Assembly (NCBI GenBank): GCA_943704525.1
Contig: CALSCQ010000359.1
Coordinates: forward strand, 3,448 to 35,361
From: Pigoraptor vietnamica
Lineage: Eukaryota; Opisthokonta; Filasterea
Direction of reading: 5' to 3'
DNA: 31,914 bases
A program made the position numbers and the translations under genes. The notes under the pieces are model-generated. The model did no database searches and was not told the DNA's origin. It worked only from the letters and a program-made list of their open reading frames with translations. Shown here piece by piece: positions 10,545-21,308 of this stretch. Positions within the stretch are counted from its first letter, which is position 1. Every line of letters starts with the position of its first letter.

Positions 10545-13500
10545 TCATTTCAACGACGCGGACGCCGCTTTTGGACCTCCGATAGGGAGCCGCTGACCGG
10601 CAATGGGCTGTAAGGAAGGGAACACTTGCGTAAGGATCTCGCTGACGGCATTACGCGACAGTTGCCCCCGTATCCGAAGAGTGCGTTTGCAATGGAAACC
10701 CACCCGAACCTCCTCGCGCCTCCTCACACCGCCATCGTAGTCGTATATCTTCATGCCGACCTGCGTTTGTCGAGATAAACCGTCAGCAACACGTGCATTA
10801 GGCACTCCAACACCGAGCAGTGCACCCACATCCTCTTCCTCCTCCGCAGCCTCCTCCTCGGCCGTCTTCGTCGGTTTTGCGACGTACAATCGCGGCCGCG
10901 GCCCTTCCACCGTTGTCATCGATTCCTTGTCCGGATTCTCGTATCGGAACCGCGCGTGCTCCGACTCGGCCTCCCGCAACCGCTCGTATATCGCGGCCCG
11001 CTGGAGCATGGGATGATCCGCCGCCGCCGTCAGTTCCGCCTGCGAATACGTCCCCAAACTGCCCGTCGGATAGTGGAAGCGACCGGTCGCGTACGCGGCC
11101 GACAGCGTCTTGAAGCGCTTGAGGTAGGTGAGGCCGCGATCAATCTCTTGCGAGAGCTCCGCGCTGATGCCCCGTGAGTCGGGCCGGCGCACCGACGCTG
11201 ACGGGGGCTCGCCGCGCCTACGCCGCCGCCCACCGACGCTGCCGTCTTCGGACCCGCCGTCCTCGACAAGCGACGGAAGGGCGTCCTTGCGGCCCCCTTG
11301 GGGCGATTCGGCACGGGACATGAGTCCCTTCTTCGCTGGGGTGTGCTGGCCGCCGTCGCGGCGCTTTTCAGGACTGCCGCCCGGCCCATCCGACACGCTC
11401 TGCTTCGATCCCGTTGCCCAGGGCCGAACTCGCGAGGACGCGGCGCCTTCCTGCAACTCTTTGGCACGCGAAACAATGAAGCGTTCGAATGTTTCCGTAA
11501 GGCGCGTGAACTCGGACGTGCGCCGCGCGAGCTCTCGCCGAACGGCCTCGAGCAGTCGCCCCTGCTCGCGGTACTTGCGGGCAATCTCGGCGTGGTCCGC
11601 CGTCACCTTCTCGCTCGTCTTCACGACGTCGTCGTACTTTGCCGCGAGCCCTGCCGTGTCGTGCGCGAGCCGTTTCACCATTCCGCTCACCGTCTGGTCG
11701 CCCTCGCCCTTCGCGTCGAGCTGCAGGCGGATGATGCGGTGCCTGAGGTGTTCCCGCTCCTGGCACAACGAGTCGATGCGCGCGTTGGCGGCGGCGAGGA
11801 TGCGCTCCCACTCGGCCTTGTCGCGCGCGTGCGCCGCTTCCCTCTCGGCGATCTTCTGGTTCTTCGTATCGATGACGGCGAGGTGCTCCTTGATCTTTTG
11901 CTCGAGTGACCTGCCGTACGCCTTTCGTGGGGAACAAACACGGCAGGGTCAGGCGAAATCCAACACGCCACAGCAGGTGCATGTGGCAATCCACCGTCAT
12001 GCATGTGGATCTTCGTAGCGACATGCACATCATCGCACGCCGCGCCAATCCACCGTCATAATGAAAGCAGCATTGTGGAAGATACAGACGGGCACCGCAC
12101 GGCGCGCCCATATCCCCATGGGTTCCATAATGAAAGAAGTCTAGCCGGGGATACGCAAGACCGAACACCGGGCGCGTCCATGCCCACACACCAACCTGCG
12201 ACTTTTCAAACTTGGCTTCGAGTCCCTGCAGTTCCCTCTGCAGCTGCTCCATCGCCCGCTTCTGGTCAGAGTCGAGCTGGTTGCGCACGCGCTCAATGTG
12301 CTTCGCATGCTCCTTGCGCGCGCGTTCCAGCTCAAGCTCGTGCTTGTGCATGATGCTCTGCAGGTCCGACCCTTCGATCAGGTTCATGATCTTCGCGTCC
12401 TTCGCGACGAGAAGCTCCTCGTAGAAGCGGTCCTTCGCTTGCACGATGTAGCGGATTTCCTGCTCGTATTTTTGCTGCATCGTCCCTATCTTGTCCTCGA
12501 ACTTGGCGGCCTCCGTGTTGAAGAGGAACTCGGCCGTCGCGCGGTATTCGTCAAACTGCGCCTGCATCGAGTAGAGCAGGCCCTGGTGTTCGCGCATGAG
12601 GCGACGGCGCTCGTCGATTTGCAGTCCCTTGTAGCGGTCAAACTCCTTCTTGAGCAGCTCGTACTCGGACGCGTGCTTCGCCTTGAGCGACTCGTGCTCC
12701 AGTTTCATCACGTCGAGAAACTCCTCGTACTGGTACTTGAGCTCCTCCACAAACTGCAGAGACAGTGGCGTGTCAAGTTATTAGAGAGAATACCAAATAC
12801 ACAGCTCACACAGACGCACACACGACCAGGTACACGCGTACGACATACACACGGAGGCAAGCGCTTGTGAAAATGCGTCTGACGTCAGCAACGTGGGTGC
12901 AAGCGCAGAAATGCGCACCTTTTCGAAGCCCTGGAGCTGATTCTGCAGCTCGTTGTGCCGCCGCGTCGAGTCGTTCGCCATGGCAATGATCTGCATCTGC
13001 ATCGCGCGTATCGTGTCCTGCGCCTCGTTGCTCGTCCCCGTGAAGAGCGGCTGCATCGACGGCACCGTGTTTACGCCCATCGTCGAACCGGTGTCGACGC
13101 TGACGTCCGCCGGAGCTTCCTCTTCTGCCGCTGCCTCTTCCTCCTCAGCCGCGGGCGCGGGCGCTTCTGACGGCGGGGGCTGCGCAGATGCCGACGACGC
13201 GGGCCGGTGGAGATCGCGCGCGTTCTGAAAGTCTTCGTTCTGTTGCCGCAGCGACGCGTTCTCCTTCTCCAACATTACGACGCGACTCTTGACATTGTCG
13301 AGGTGCGTCTGGCACCGCGAGAGCTCCGCCTTCAGCTCGTCGGCCTCTTTCCTTCGCTTCAGGTCGACCATTCGCAACTCTTCGACCTCCTTCATGATGT
13401 TCGTGCGGTTCATCTCCCCGCGCTCCGCTTCCTTGCGCGCGTCGCGTTCCCGCTTGGCCGCGGAACTGTCCGGCTGTAGCATTTCACAGAATGCGAAATC

Positions 13501-13735
13501 AGAACATGCAGCCGATAATGTCCGACGGGAGAGGAACACGTCCTACCTTCCCCTCATACTGCTCCTTCAAGTCGCGCAGCTGCATGCGCGTCTCGCGTAG
13601 GTCAGTCTCGGCGCGGTCGAGCTGAATAGTGCGACTCGCAAGCTGTCGCTCCAGGCCGCTAATCTTCGTCGAAAGGTCGTTGAGCTCCTGGTGATACCGC
13701 TGCTTCAGCAGCTCCATCTCTGGAGGGAGCGACAT
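10545..13735 (-). CDS. large coiled-coil protein, function unknown
   Basis: Exons 13547-13735, 12919-13473, 12196-12753 and 10545-11921 (all phase 0) give 892 residues. Nearly all of residues 1-600 is charged heptad coiled coil, broken by an acidic/Ala/Pro linker around residues 150-190. After about residue 620 come a Ser/Arg/Gly-rich region, a helical segment with YLKRFKTLSAAYATGRFHYP, an acidic stretch EEEAAEEEEDVG, and a basic C-terminus. I do not recognise the family. Length and style fit centriolar, axonemal or rootlet proteins, and its neighbour Chibby makes that attractive, but this is inference. The third intron ends ACGAAAG; a CAG 10 bp further on would break frame. Intron 3 contains internal direct repeats. 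Confidence 0.75.
11987..12136. repeat. direct repeats inside intron 3 of the coiled-coil gene
   Basis: A 14-bp word CAATCCACCGTCAT occurs at 11987-12000 and 12046-12059. CATAATGAAAG occurs at 12057-12067 and 12126-12136, with GCGCGCC near each second unit. The intron (11922-12195, 274 bp) seems to have grown by partial duplication of a unit of about 60-70 bp. Confidence 0.6.
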
Positions 13736-14122
13736 TCTCTCTCAGGCGTGCCGCCGCCCCCCCGGCGGCCCCGGGTAGCTCAACGATAGCGACGTGACCA
13801 ATGTCGATGGTGAGTAGTGTCGCCCCAAGTCGCTCGGTTCACGAAAAGGCGATGATTCCGTACGACGTGCGCACACCACGATATACGATTACAAGCACAA
13901 GAACCCGCCTAATAACGACGTGCCTCTAATTCGCGCGACAAAAGGCGGCTAGGTATGTTCTCTGCGAAATCGTTGTCACCCGAGCAGCGTTGGGGGCGAT
14001 GTTGGGAGCTGTGAGGTGTCGTTGGGCAACACACTGCCGTTACTATGACTGAATTGGAATTTCCGGACATGCTAAGAACCTAATTTTAGCGTATAATCGG
14101 TACAAAAAGGAAAAAATTAAAG
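13736..14122. promoter_or_regulatory. upstream region of the coiled-coil gene / tRNA 3' flank
   Basis: A GC-rich segment (13745-13780) is followed by AT-richer sequence. It contains GTCGTT-G-GGCAAC at 14018-14030, which fits the loose RFX X-box consensus, and the T-run terminator of the tRNA. No ORF. Confidence 0.4.
14104..14116 (-). terminator. Pol III terminator of tRNA-Asp
   Basis: On the tRNA strand, T6 (14111-14116) and then T5 (14104-14108) follow the mature 3' end after six bases. This is a standard RNA polymerase III stop with a backup. Confidence 0.8.
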
Positions 14123-14194
14123 CTCTCCGGCCGGGAATTGAACCCGGGTCTCCCGCGTGACAGGCGGGGATACTCACCACTATACTACCGAAGA
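14123..14194 (-). tRNA. trnD-GUC: tRNA-Asp(GUC)
   Basis: The minus strand folds into a 72-nt cloverleaf. The acceptor stem TCTTCGG pairs with CCGGAGA (one G-U pair), followed by discriminator G, which is typical of tRNA-Asp. The D arm contains TAGTATAGTGG, the anticodon is GTC at 14159-14161 (loop CTGTCAC), and the T arm contains GGTTCAATTCC, the internal B box. No intron. CCA is not encoded, as expected for a nuclear gene. Confidence 0.95.
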
Positions 14195-14410
14195 TAGACT
14201 TAGACGATGCAAAATTGCCAAAACCGGTTACTTATTTCGTACGAGCGGGTCACGTGCCGTCTGAAACATTTGGTCGTTTCGGCGCCGGTACTTGGGGAAG
14301 AGCAGCCGCAACACAACAGAAAAACAGCGCTCTCCCGGCCAAAACAAACTGCAAGTGTACGCCCTTCTTTTCGAGGGTTACGGCCTCTAAGGGGCACTGT
14401 GGGCGGCGCG

Positions 14411-16039
14411 ATGGCGTCCACCGTCCCCGACTTCGACTCGCTCTCGCGAGCCGAACTCCAGTCGCTCTGCAAGCAGCATGGCATCAAGGCGAATGGGAAG
14501 GTGAGTGACATTGGACAGCACACGCGCAAGGCGCGCGTATGCGCCCTCATGTGTTTTTGGCTGTGTGAGTGAACGCGACCGTAATTTTCACGCAGACGGT
14601 CGACCTTGTGGCAGCCCTCCGTGAGAAGCTTGCAGCCGTAACAAGTGCAGAGGCGAAGGGCGCCGCGAACAACGTGCAGGCCGAAGTCCCTGCTACCGTG
14701 GCATTGCCCACAACAATGCGGTCGAAGCGCCGCAATTCGGCTTCCTCGGAGATACTGTCCTGCGGACGGGCGACGCGCAGACGGTAAGCCTACGGTTGTG
14801 TTGACCTACCCTGTTTGCGCCGGCACTTGCAACCTGCCACTCATTGCAATAACACGAACGTTCCCTTACGTTAGGTTCAGCGCCACGGAAGATGCGTTTC
14901 CGCCGTCAAACGCCAGTTCGCCGCCTCCGCATGGTGTCGAGGCACCCGGCCCGATGCACCCGATAGAAGAGAACGAGACGCCATCGCTGCGCCTCCACTG
15001 CGTCGTGCACGGTACCGAGGCGGCTGGCGACCGTGCGTCGTTTTCTCGCCTTGTGCTGCGAGGCGGGCGTGTGTTTGTGGACGGTGTGGTGCCATTCCTT
15101 CTCTCTCCGACGCAAGATACGCCCGTGGGCTGCGAGGACAATCTGCTGTGCTCGCGGTGCGCTGAAGTGAACTTGCTGCGATCGCGCCAGCCGCCCACCG
15201 CCGCCTCGACGGCGCAGAACTCTTCGCCTACTGGAAAAGACTGCCTCGCATCTTCGAATGGCGGCAAGGCGGCACTCGTCACGTACGCGCAACCGCTCGA
15301 CGAGGAGAGGTCCGAGAATGTTCCGCCCGCACTTGCCGGCCTCATGCAGGCGGCCGCGCCAGTCGCGGAGATGAAGGATCCCTTGGAAGAGGAGATACTC
15401 AGGTCGCGAAAGAACGCGGTGGCGGAGCGGCGGCTGTCGAGCTTCAAGTCGCACCGGCACAACGGGGAGACGCCGAAGGATGCGCGGCGAGCGGCCGCTG
15501 TGCGTGCGCAGTCCGAGAAGCGGCTTGCGGCAGTGATGCGGCGCCGCGGGGTGGACCTCAATTGTGAGTGAGCGTAAGTCTGTTGCGTCTGATGGATTGC
15601 ATGTGGGGCGCTCCTACTCGCACCAGGCGTACCTGCACAGACATGTGTCACTTAGGGCCGTATTGCGCGCTCTACTTCAAGATTTAGTGTTCCCTTCATT
15701 TTCTAAACCTTTCTTTCTCTGCGGTTTTCAGCGGATTCGCCCATTGGGACCTCCGCCTTGCCTGCGAGTCCTGCTACGCCGTCCGCCATCAATGGCCTGC
15801 GCGCCTATGAACGCCGGCGGTCGTCGGCCGCAAGCCAACTGCGCGAGGACAGCGAGACGGCGCGGAAGGTCGATGCCATTCTCGCGTCGACCGCGCGTGG
15901 TTCGGAGGAGGAGAGGCGCATGAGCATGGAGCCCAGCGTCGCAAGTCCCGTGCGGAGATCGCCCATACGGCGCACTACCCTCGTGCAGACGGTGAAGCTG
16001 CAGCACGAGGCGCGCCGTCGCAGCTCGTTGGCGAATTGA
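14411..16039 (+). CDS. SAP-domain protein, possibly NuSAP-like
   Basis: Exons 14411-14500, 14596-14783, 14875-15563 and 15732-16039 (phases 0, 2, 1) give 424 residues. Residues 8-42 form a SAP motif: two amphipathic helices with FDSLSRAELQSLCKQHGI, a glycine turn, and TVDLVAALREKL. SAP motifs bind AT-rich DNA in scaffold, repair and mitotic proteins. The rest is Ser/Arg-rich with a basic helical region (RRLSSFKSHRHNGETPKDAR, then EKRLAAVMRRR) and a C-terminus with SPVRRSPIRRT, resembling Cdk-type S/T-P sites. The N-terminal SAP plus basic C-terminus recalls the mitotic microtubule-binding protein NuSAP, but I see no decisive motif. The third exon could start six bases later, still in frame. 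It converges on RNase H1. Confidence 0.75.
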
Positions 16040-16370
16040 CATTGGCACGAGGCTCTCTGCGTGTGTCGTCGTGTGCGCCCCGGCGGTGTACGCGTATGTT
16101 TGGCGTTGTGTGCGTGCGCGCGTGTGCGTTTGTGCGTGCGCGCGGGGAGAGGGAAAGCGGGAGTGAGCGAGTGTTATTTGTGCGTGTAGCCCGTTGCGGT
16201 GCTTGTGCGTCTGTTCTCCGACCATGCTGCTGGAAAGCTCGTCGGATTGTCACTTTACACATACACTGCCCATTTAGGGCGAAATTCGTGAATGCGCACA
16301 CGCAGGGCACTTTGTGCGAGAAACAGGCGTTCACAATCAACAAAGATGTGACAAGAGCAAAGGGAAAAGG
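16040..16370. other. convergent 3' intergenic region
   Basis: A 331-bp gap between the SAP-protein stop and the RNase H1 stop. It is GTGCG-rich on the plus strand at 16065-16210. No gene is seen. Confidence 0.6.
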
Positions 16371-18218
16371 TCAGAGAGCGCTCTTTTGCGACCCTTCGAC
16401 AGCCAACGCATCGGCGGCGTCGTTGCCTGGCTCGTTACTGTGTCCCGCGACGTACACCTGTGAATCGCACGGCGTATAAGTAGGATTAGCTTTCATCATT
16501 GTCGCGTGCTCATATAGTCACACTCACTGGGTGAAGGACGCCGTCGACAAAAGAATGGACATAAGGTGTGTGGCAACAACCTCTGACACCCCCCCCCTAG
16601 CGTGCATGGACCACGACACACAGACAGCGCGAGGAGCTTGAAGGTGCACGCAAAGCTCTCATGCTCCGCAATCGAGACCGGCGAATTCGCTGCACTCACC
16701 CAACGCACAGTGTCACGGCCCCTCTGTTCGAGCAGATCGTCGAGGCGCACGAAAAGGTCCTTGTTCTCTACAGAGGTCGACCAGTTGTTCTTCTTCCACC
16801 CGACAATCCACGACGTGATGCCTACGTCGGGAACGGGACGCGAGCCATAAATGAGGGGCACACACACACACTACCACGAAGTCCTGGGAAGCGCTCTCAC
16901 ACGCGCATAAGCTAAAGGTAGAGTAGGGCAGCAAGAAGGGAGTCACGTACTTGATTATTACTGACTTGTGCGACCCACCATTGATGAGATACTTGCTGTC
17001 TGTCCGAATCTCGAGCGTGCCCGTCACTCTGCGCCTCTCGGCAATCTCCAGCGCGCGAATACCCGCCTGCGACAGGGCCGGCAATCAATCGTTAGCGAGA
17101 AAGCGCGTGGACGCGACAGTTGCTGACACACGTTACAGTCACCACTTTCATGCTGTCATGCAGGGTGTGCCATCGCACGTAGGACAAAGGGGGAAAGCAA
17201 CACGCACCGTGACTTCAGCGCGCTGGTTCGTTTGTTTTCCGGCCAGTCTCTCGCTCAAGTTGCTACGAGCACACACCGACTGTTAGCTCAAGATGTACAG
17301 ACGACTATGGGCCCCAAGGAACATGGCCTTACTCTTTGTCACCGGGTCCCCAATACACGCCAACGCCCGCGCGTGCCTCCGCCCTTCCGTTGCCAGGGCA
17401 GGCGCCGTCGGTGTAGACTACCGTCACAGGGCCAACGGGCGCAGGTGGGGCCGCAGTCTGTGCGGCGGGGCGCTTGGCGGGCGGTACGGCGAGCTGGAGG
17501 CAGACGCGTTTAGCAAGATATGCTGCAACCTTCAAACACGTCACGCACACAAAGACACGGAAGAGACGGTACGGCACATCCACACCACCCACAACCCCGC
17601 ACACTGCGAAGAGCAATGTCACACTTACATCGTCATCCAACTCGGACGCCTTCCGTTTGTCTGCGATCATGACACCACGCTGAGTCACACATGCCAACCG
17701 GCGACAGAGTGAAGTGGTCCATGAAGGTCTCACGCCATACAGCGTATATAGACCTCTGCTCGTGGCAGAAACCCCATCGACTCTTATGCACATTATAGAA
17801 AGTGTTCAGTTGTAAACGTGCCTTTGGGCTCATATTTCCCGTTGGCGCAGAATTCCTGCGCCTCCTCAAGCGTCGGGAACTTCTTGAACACAGCGCCCTT
17901 GAAACCGTGCACTTGTTCACTGCAGGAATCCCTACACGCAAAAGCACACACAACGTGCGTGAGCGGAAATATCGAAGTCACACACGGCCCCACTAATGAA
18001 AGCCCCTTATCCACACACCAATTCATGTAGACGCCCGGCCGCCGTCCATTCTTAACGGCATAGAACATTCTTGCGCACACGTGTGGCCACGATCGGAGTT
18101 GGAACCTGTTAACTGGAAGGCGCTGCTGTAATCTCGCGGCGAGTGCGGCGAACGACGTAGAGTGCGCCGGCCGCAGTGAGAGACGCGCGATGGCAAATAA
18201 ACAACAGGATGCCGTCAT
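16371..18218 (-). CDS. RNASEH1: ribonuclease H1, mitochondrial and nuclear
   Basis: Exons 18019-18218, 17818-17931, 17629-17755, 17333-17493, 17208-17262, 16979-17066, 16700-16821 and 16371-16457 give about 317 residues. It degrades RNA in RNA-DNA hybrids. An N-terminal hybrid-binding domain ([17 protein letters not shown] then [19 protein letters not shown]) is followed by a linker and the catalytic domain. All catalytic acids are visible: [20 protein letters not shown] and NDAAD, plus the His of GHS. Residues 1-50 form an Arg-rich, acid-free mitochondrial presequence, and Met51 begins the domain exactly where the nuclear start lies in human RNASEH1. The second intron (17756-17817, donor GTTTAC) is the least certain junction; an acceptor at 17737 is also in frame and would shorten the linker by six residues. 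Confidence 0.88.
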
Positions 18219-18453
18219 GTGCGGGTGCGTCCAGCGTTGCAGTAGGCGTGTGTGCGTGTGCTTTGGGCAAAGGAAACCGTGGCTCGCGTCGCCCCTTTCA
18301 CGCGGCGTTGCCGTTCGCCGAGTTCAGTGTCCGGCGAAGGTGAGGTTACCTTTGGTGTAACAGCCGTAATGTTACACTTTGAGTGCTCAATCACCTCCAA
18401 AGAAACAGCCGGCAACAACGCATCCAGTACTTACCGAAACCGCCCCACAAAAA

Positions 18454-19965
18454 ATGATGCGCGCTTCTCTTTCCCATCTGCGCGCAAAGTTTCGCGCGCC
18501 CCTGCGTGCGGCGCCGGCTTTGCACCGGCAGCTCCACGCAGGATGCGCGGCGCTGGCAGCGTCGCACGATCCCCTCCACGCCTTCCACGGCCGCTGGAGG
18601 GAGCTGTTGGAGGCGACGCGCGGCGAAGAGGACGAGGTTTTGTACGACGTGGAAGGGTGCGTGGCGCGCATCACGCTCAATCGGCCGGACCGAATGAACG
18701 CGATCACGTCGACCTTGCCCTATCGCCTTCGAGACGCCGTCGCACGCGCTGACGCCGATGAGCGTGTGAAGGTGGGGCGCATGAGCTGGTTATCGCCGCA
18801 AGCCTCTTCTCCGTGTGTGGCATCGCTGATTTCTCGTGTTTAATTCCTGAAACGTGTTTATTTTCCTCGACTGACCAGACATGCGTGCGCATCCTGTTCG
18901 GCAGATGATTCTTCTGACGGGCGCGGGGAAGGGCTTTTGCGCGGGATACGACCTCAAGATATTCGCGGAGACGAAGGGACCGCTGCTTGGCTCGCAGGCG
19001 ATGCCTTGGGACCCCATGGAGGCAAGTGTGCAAGGCCGTCTTCGTAACAAAGTCTTTGTAACTTCGCTCTTGGCGCACTTAACTTCATTTGTGTACGCGA
19101 GTGAGCCATCTGACGACGGTGCTGGCCCTTGCGAATTGTCGCAGGATTTTCGCTTCATGAACGAGTGCACGCAGTGCTTCATGTCGCTCTGGCGCGCCAT
19201 AAAGCCCGTCGTGTGCAAGGTCCAGGGGTACGCCGTGGCCGGCGGAAGCGACATTGCGCTGTGCTCAGACCTCGTGAGTTTGTCAGTTCTGACTGTCACC
19301 GTTTACTGTTCGCCGTCCCTTCTTTGCCGACTTCTCTGTCTTTGATATCTAAGTCAATGATATCAAGCTGATGTGACATGTCTTGGATGCAATTCCTTCC
19401 GTGCGCGACGTGAGAGTGGCCAAGAGCAAAACTATGCCTTCTCGTCCATCCGATTGGCCGTCTTACTGCTCTCTGAAGTGGCGCACTGTAATCTTGCTTT
19501 TCTTCGTCTCGATCGCAGGTGGTGATGGCGGACGATGCCCGCATCGGCTATCCACCTGCGCGCATATGGGGCTGTCCGACCACCTTCATGTGGGTGTATC
19601 GCCTCGGGGCTGAGAAGGCCAAGCGTATGCTTCTCACGGGCGACACGGTGAGCGGGAAGGAGGCCGCACAGATGGGTCTCGTCTCGCAGTCAGTCCCAAC
19701 GGCTTCTCTCGACGCCGCTGTGGATGCACTGCTCGATCGCATGTCGGGCGTGCCTGCGAACCAGCTCGCCGCGAACAAGCTTGTCGTGAACCAGGCGTAC
19801 GAGAACATGGGGATGCGCACGACGCAGATGCTTGCGACATTGATGGACGGGATCGCGCGGCACACGCCAGAGGGCGTGCAGTTCAAGAAGACGGCCGAGG
19901 AGAAGGGCTTCCGCGCGGCCGTGGCGGAGAGGGACGGCTCCGTGCCCATATACAAGGTCCGGTGA
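18454..19965 (+). CDS. crotonase-fold (enoyl-CoA hydratase/isomerase family) protein, mitochondrial
   Basis: Exons 18454-18771, 18905-19021, 19145-19273 and 19519-19965 (all phase 0) give 336 residues. Residues 1-37 look like a mitochondrial presequence. The crotonase core shows ARITLNRPDRMNAI, the oxyanion-hole segments GKGFCAGYDL and GYAVAGGSDIALCSDL, and a C-terminal helical segment. The family resembles bacterial, especially actinobacterial, proteins with MPWDPM...DF and IGYPPARIWGCPTT signatures. The two Glu of classical hydratases are not conserved: the first position is Asp (GGSDI) and the second falls in PPAR, so simple hydration of enoyl-CoA is doubtful. The second intron begins GC (GAG then GCAAGT). 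Bacterial-type similarity could reflect mitochondrial ancestry or old transfer; the introns show it is settled. Start is the first of two ATGs, with A at -3. Confidence 0.85.
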
Positions 19966-20402
19966 GAAGAAAGCGACCAGGAGAGGCTACGAAATGAATG
20001 CGTGAATGTGGTTCGTGCAGTTCCCTTATATCGGCAAAGTGTGCGTGGGTGAGATGCCAGTGTGCTTGATCAAGGGCGCTTATACAGTAGATAAGCGCCC
20101 TTGGCTTGATGCTGTCTGGACACATGCTCGGCGGCAACTGGGCGCTTGACTGGGCGCAGAACGGCAACTGCCGGACTGGGCATCTTTTCGTTGTCACACA
20201 CACACACTCGCTTCTTCTTTCGCGTGGCGCCCACAGTGCAGAGTGTGAAAAGGGGTTCATCGCGTGCGCAACAAAGCGTCGCTACAATTTATGCGCCCGA
20301 GGGCATGCGATGATGGGCATCCACTCTATCCGACCTTTCTAGACCAGTGCCTCTGAGGAAAATCGGTCCCTCGACTGCAGACGTCTGTGACCTTGCGTTG
20401 GC
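19966..20402. other. intergenic region with a palindromic insertion
   Basis: A 437-bp gap between the crotonase stop and the next start. Apart from the hairpin at 20071-20103 and a short CA run near 20196-20208, no structured element is seen. Confidence 0.6.
20064..20110. mobile_element. 33-bp perfect hairpin flanked by 7-bp direct repeats
   Basis: CAAGGGCGCTTAT (20071-20083), loop ACAGTAG, and the exact reverse complement (20091-20103) form a 13-bp stem. The identical heptamer GCTTGAT borders it directly on both sides (20064-20070, 20104-20110), as a target-site duplication would. It has no coding capacity. The sequence with one heptamer and the hairpin removed reads continuously. It could be a minimal TIR-only element, a templated-repair product, or a 3'-UTR stem-loop with chance flanks. 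Confidence 0.55.
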
Positions 20403-21308
20403 ATGGACGAGGAGGAGCGCCGCTCAAAGAGGCCCAGACTCGACAAAAAAGATGCGGGTGGATGTCTCCTCACGCCACCGCCCCGCGTCCGCGTCCTCCG
20501 TTATCCCTCGCCCGCCTTCGGCTCTTCGACGTCTTCGCAGTCGCAAAGTGCAATCAACAGCCAAGAGTCGTGCAGAGCGAGAGAGAACCCCTCTGAGGGA
20601 CGGGGCACGCGATTACATCCGGTGGATCTGAGCCGTGATGGCGAAGGTAAGTTTGTGGTTGTCGAGTCCACTCCCTAGTGCTTAGCGACCACGACTGTTT
20701 ATTGCCTCACTGACGGCACTGCAGCAGTGCAAGGCGCAGTTGCCGTTGAAATGGATTTGGCAGAGGCCATCGGACTGGAAATCGACTACCTGCGCGCCCG
20801 CGTCATGAGCCTGATTAACGGCCCCGGAGTGCCTTCGTTCGCAAGTCGGCCCATGGGTGAGAGAGTAATGTCGTGCGCCGTGGTGGAATGGCGGGTTGTT
20901 GAGCACGTAGGGTGCACGCAGACAACATGAACTTGACGACTCCGATCAGCGAAGACGCGTTCACAATGCCCGACGCAACGTCCGACATGCAGTGGTCGGA
21001 ACGTGGCAGGAGTGCAGTGGGTGTCGCAAAGCCCTCCTCTCTTAGTTTGTGACTCAGCGTTGTACCATGCCTTCCAGGACACAGACTGCGTAGTGCCATC
21101 AGGTGGAACCATGAGCAGAGACGCGGCCGGGTCGGTGTCGCTGTCCTCTCAAATCCCTTCAGCTGTGCGGGGCCATCTAACAGTCTCGGGTGCGGAATCA
21201 TTCGCAGGCGCGACGTCGCCATGCGGGACGGTGCACTGGGCTTCGAGGGCAAGCGCACGACCGGCGCGAAAACGCAAGCAGAGGAGGAGGCGGCTTCCGA
21301 CGGCGTGA
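20403..21308 (+). CDS. hypothetical protein, probably nuclear
   Basis: Exons 20403-20646, 20725-20856, 20922-21016 and 21078-21308 (phases 1, 1, 0) give about 233 residues. I do not recognise it. The N-terminus has a bipartite-like basic cluster (RRSKRPRLDKK), then Ser/Pro-rich sequence. Exon 2 encodes an amphipathic helix (DLAEAIGLEIDYLRARVMSL), and exon 3 is polar with many Met. The 3' end is uncertain. The frame chosen ends in a basic tail (ARPARKRKQRRRR), whereas the overlapping frame to 21409 encodes a more protein-like helix (VIMRCLIQLQVLCAGMADVA). That frame would be reached by a further intron with an unusual donor, or by an indel. It converges on the WDR13-like gene, whose stop is at 21451. 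Confidence 0.45.

Noticed and set aside
11128-12018. Plus-strand ORF of 296 codons
   Set aside because: It is antisense to exon 4 of the coiled-coil gene; composition (Ser/Arg/Pro-rich) is the usual mirror of GC-rich coding sequence.
14866-15651. Minus-strand ORF of 261 codons
   Set aside because: Shadow of SAP-protein exon 3; low-complexity Ser/Arg translation without domains.
18379-18453. Upstream extension of the crotonase ORF
   Set aside because: It has no ATG; the ATG at 18454 has a good context and begins a typical mitochondrial presequence.
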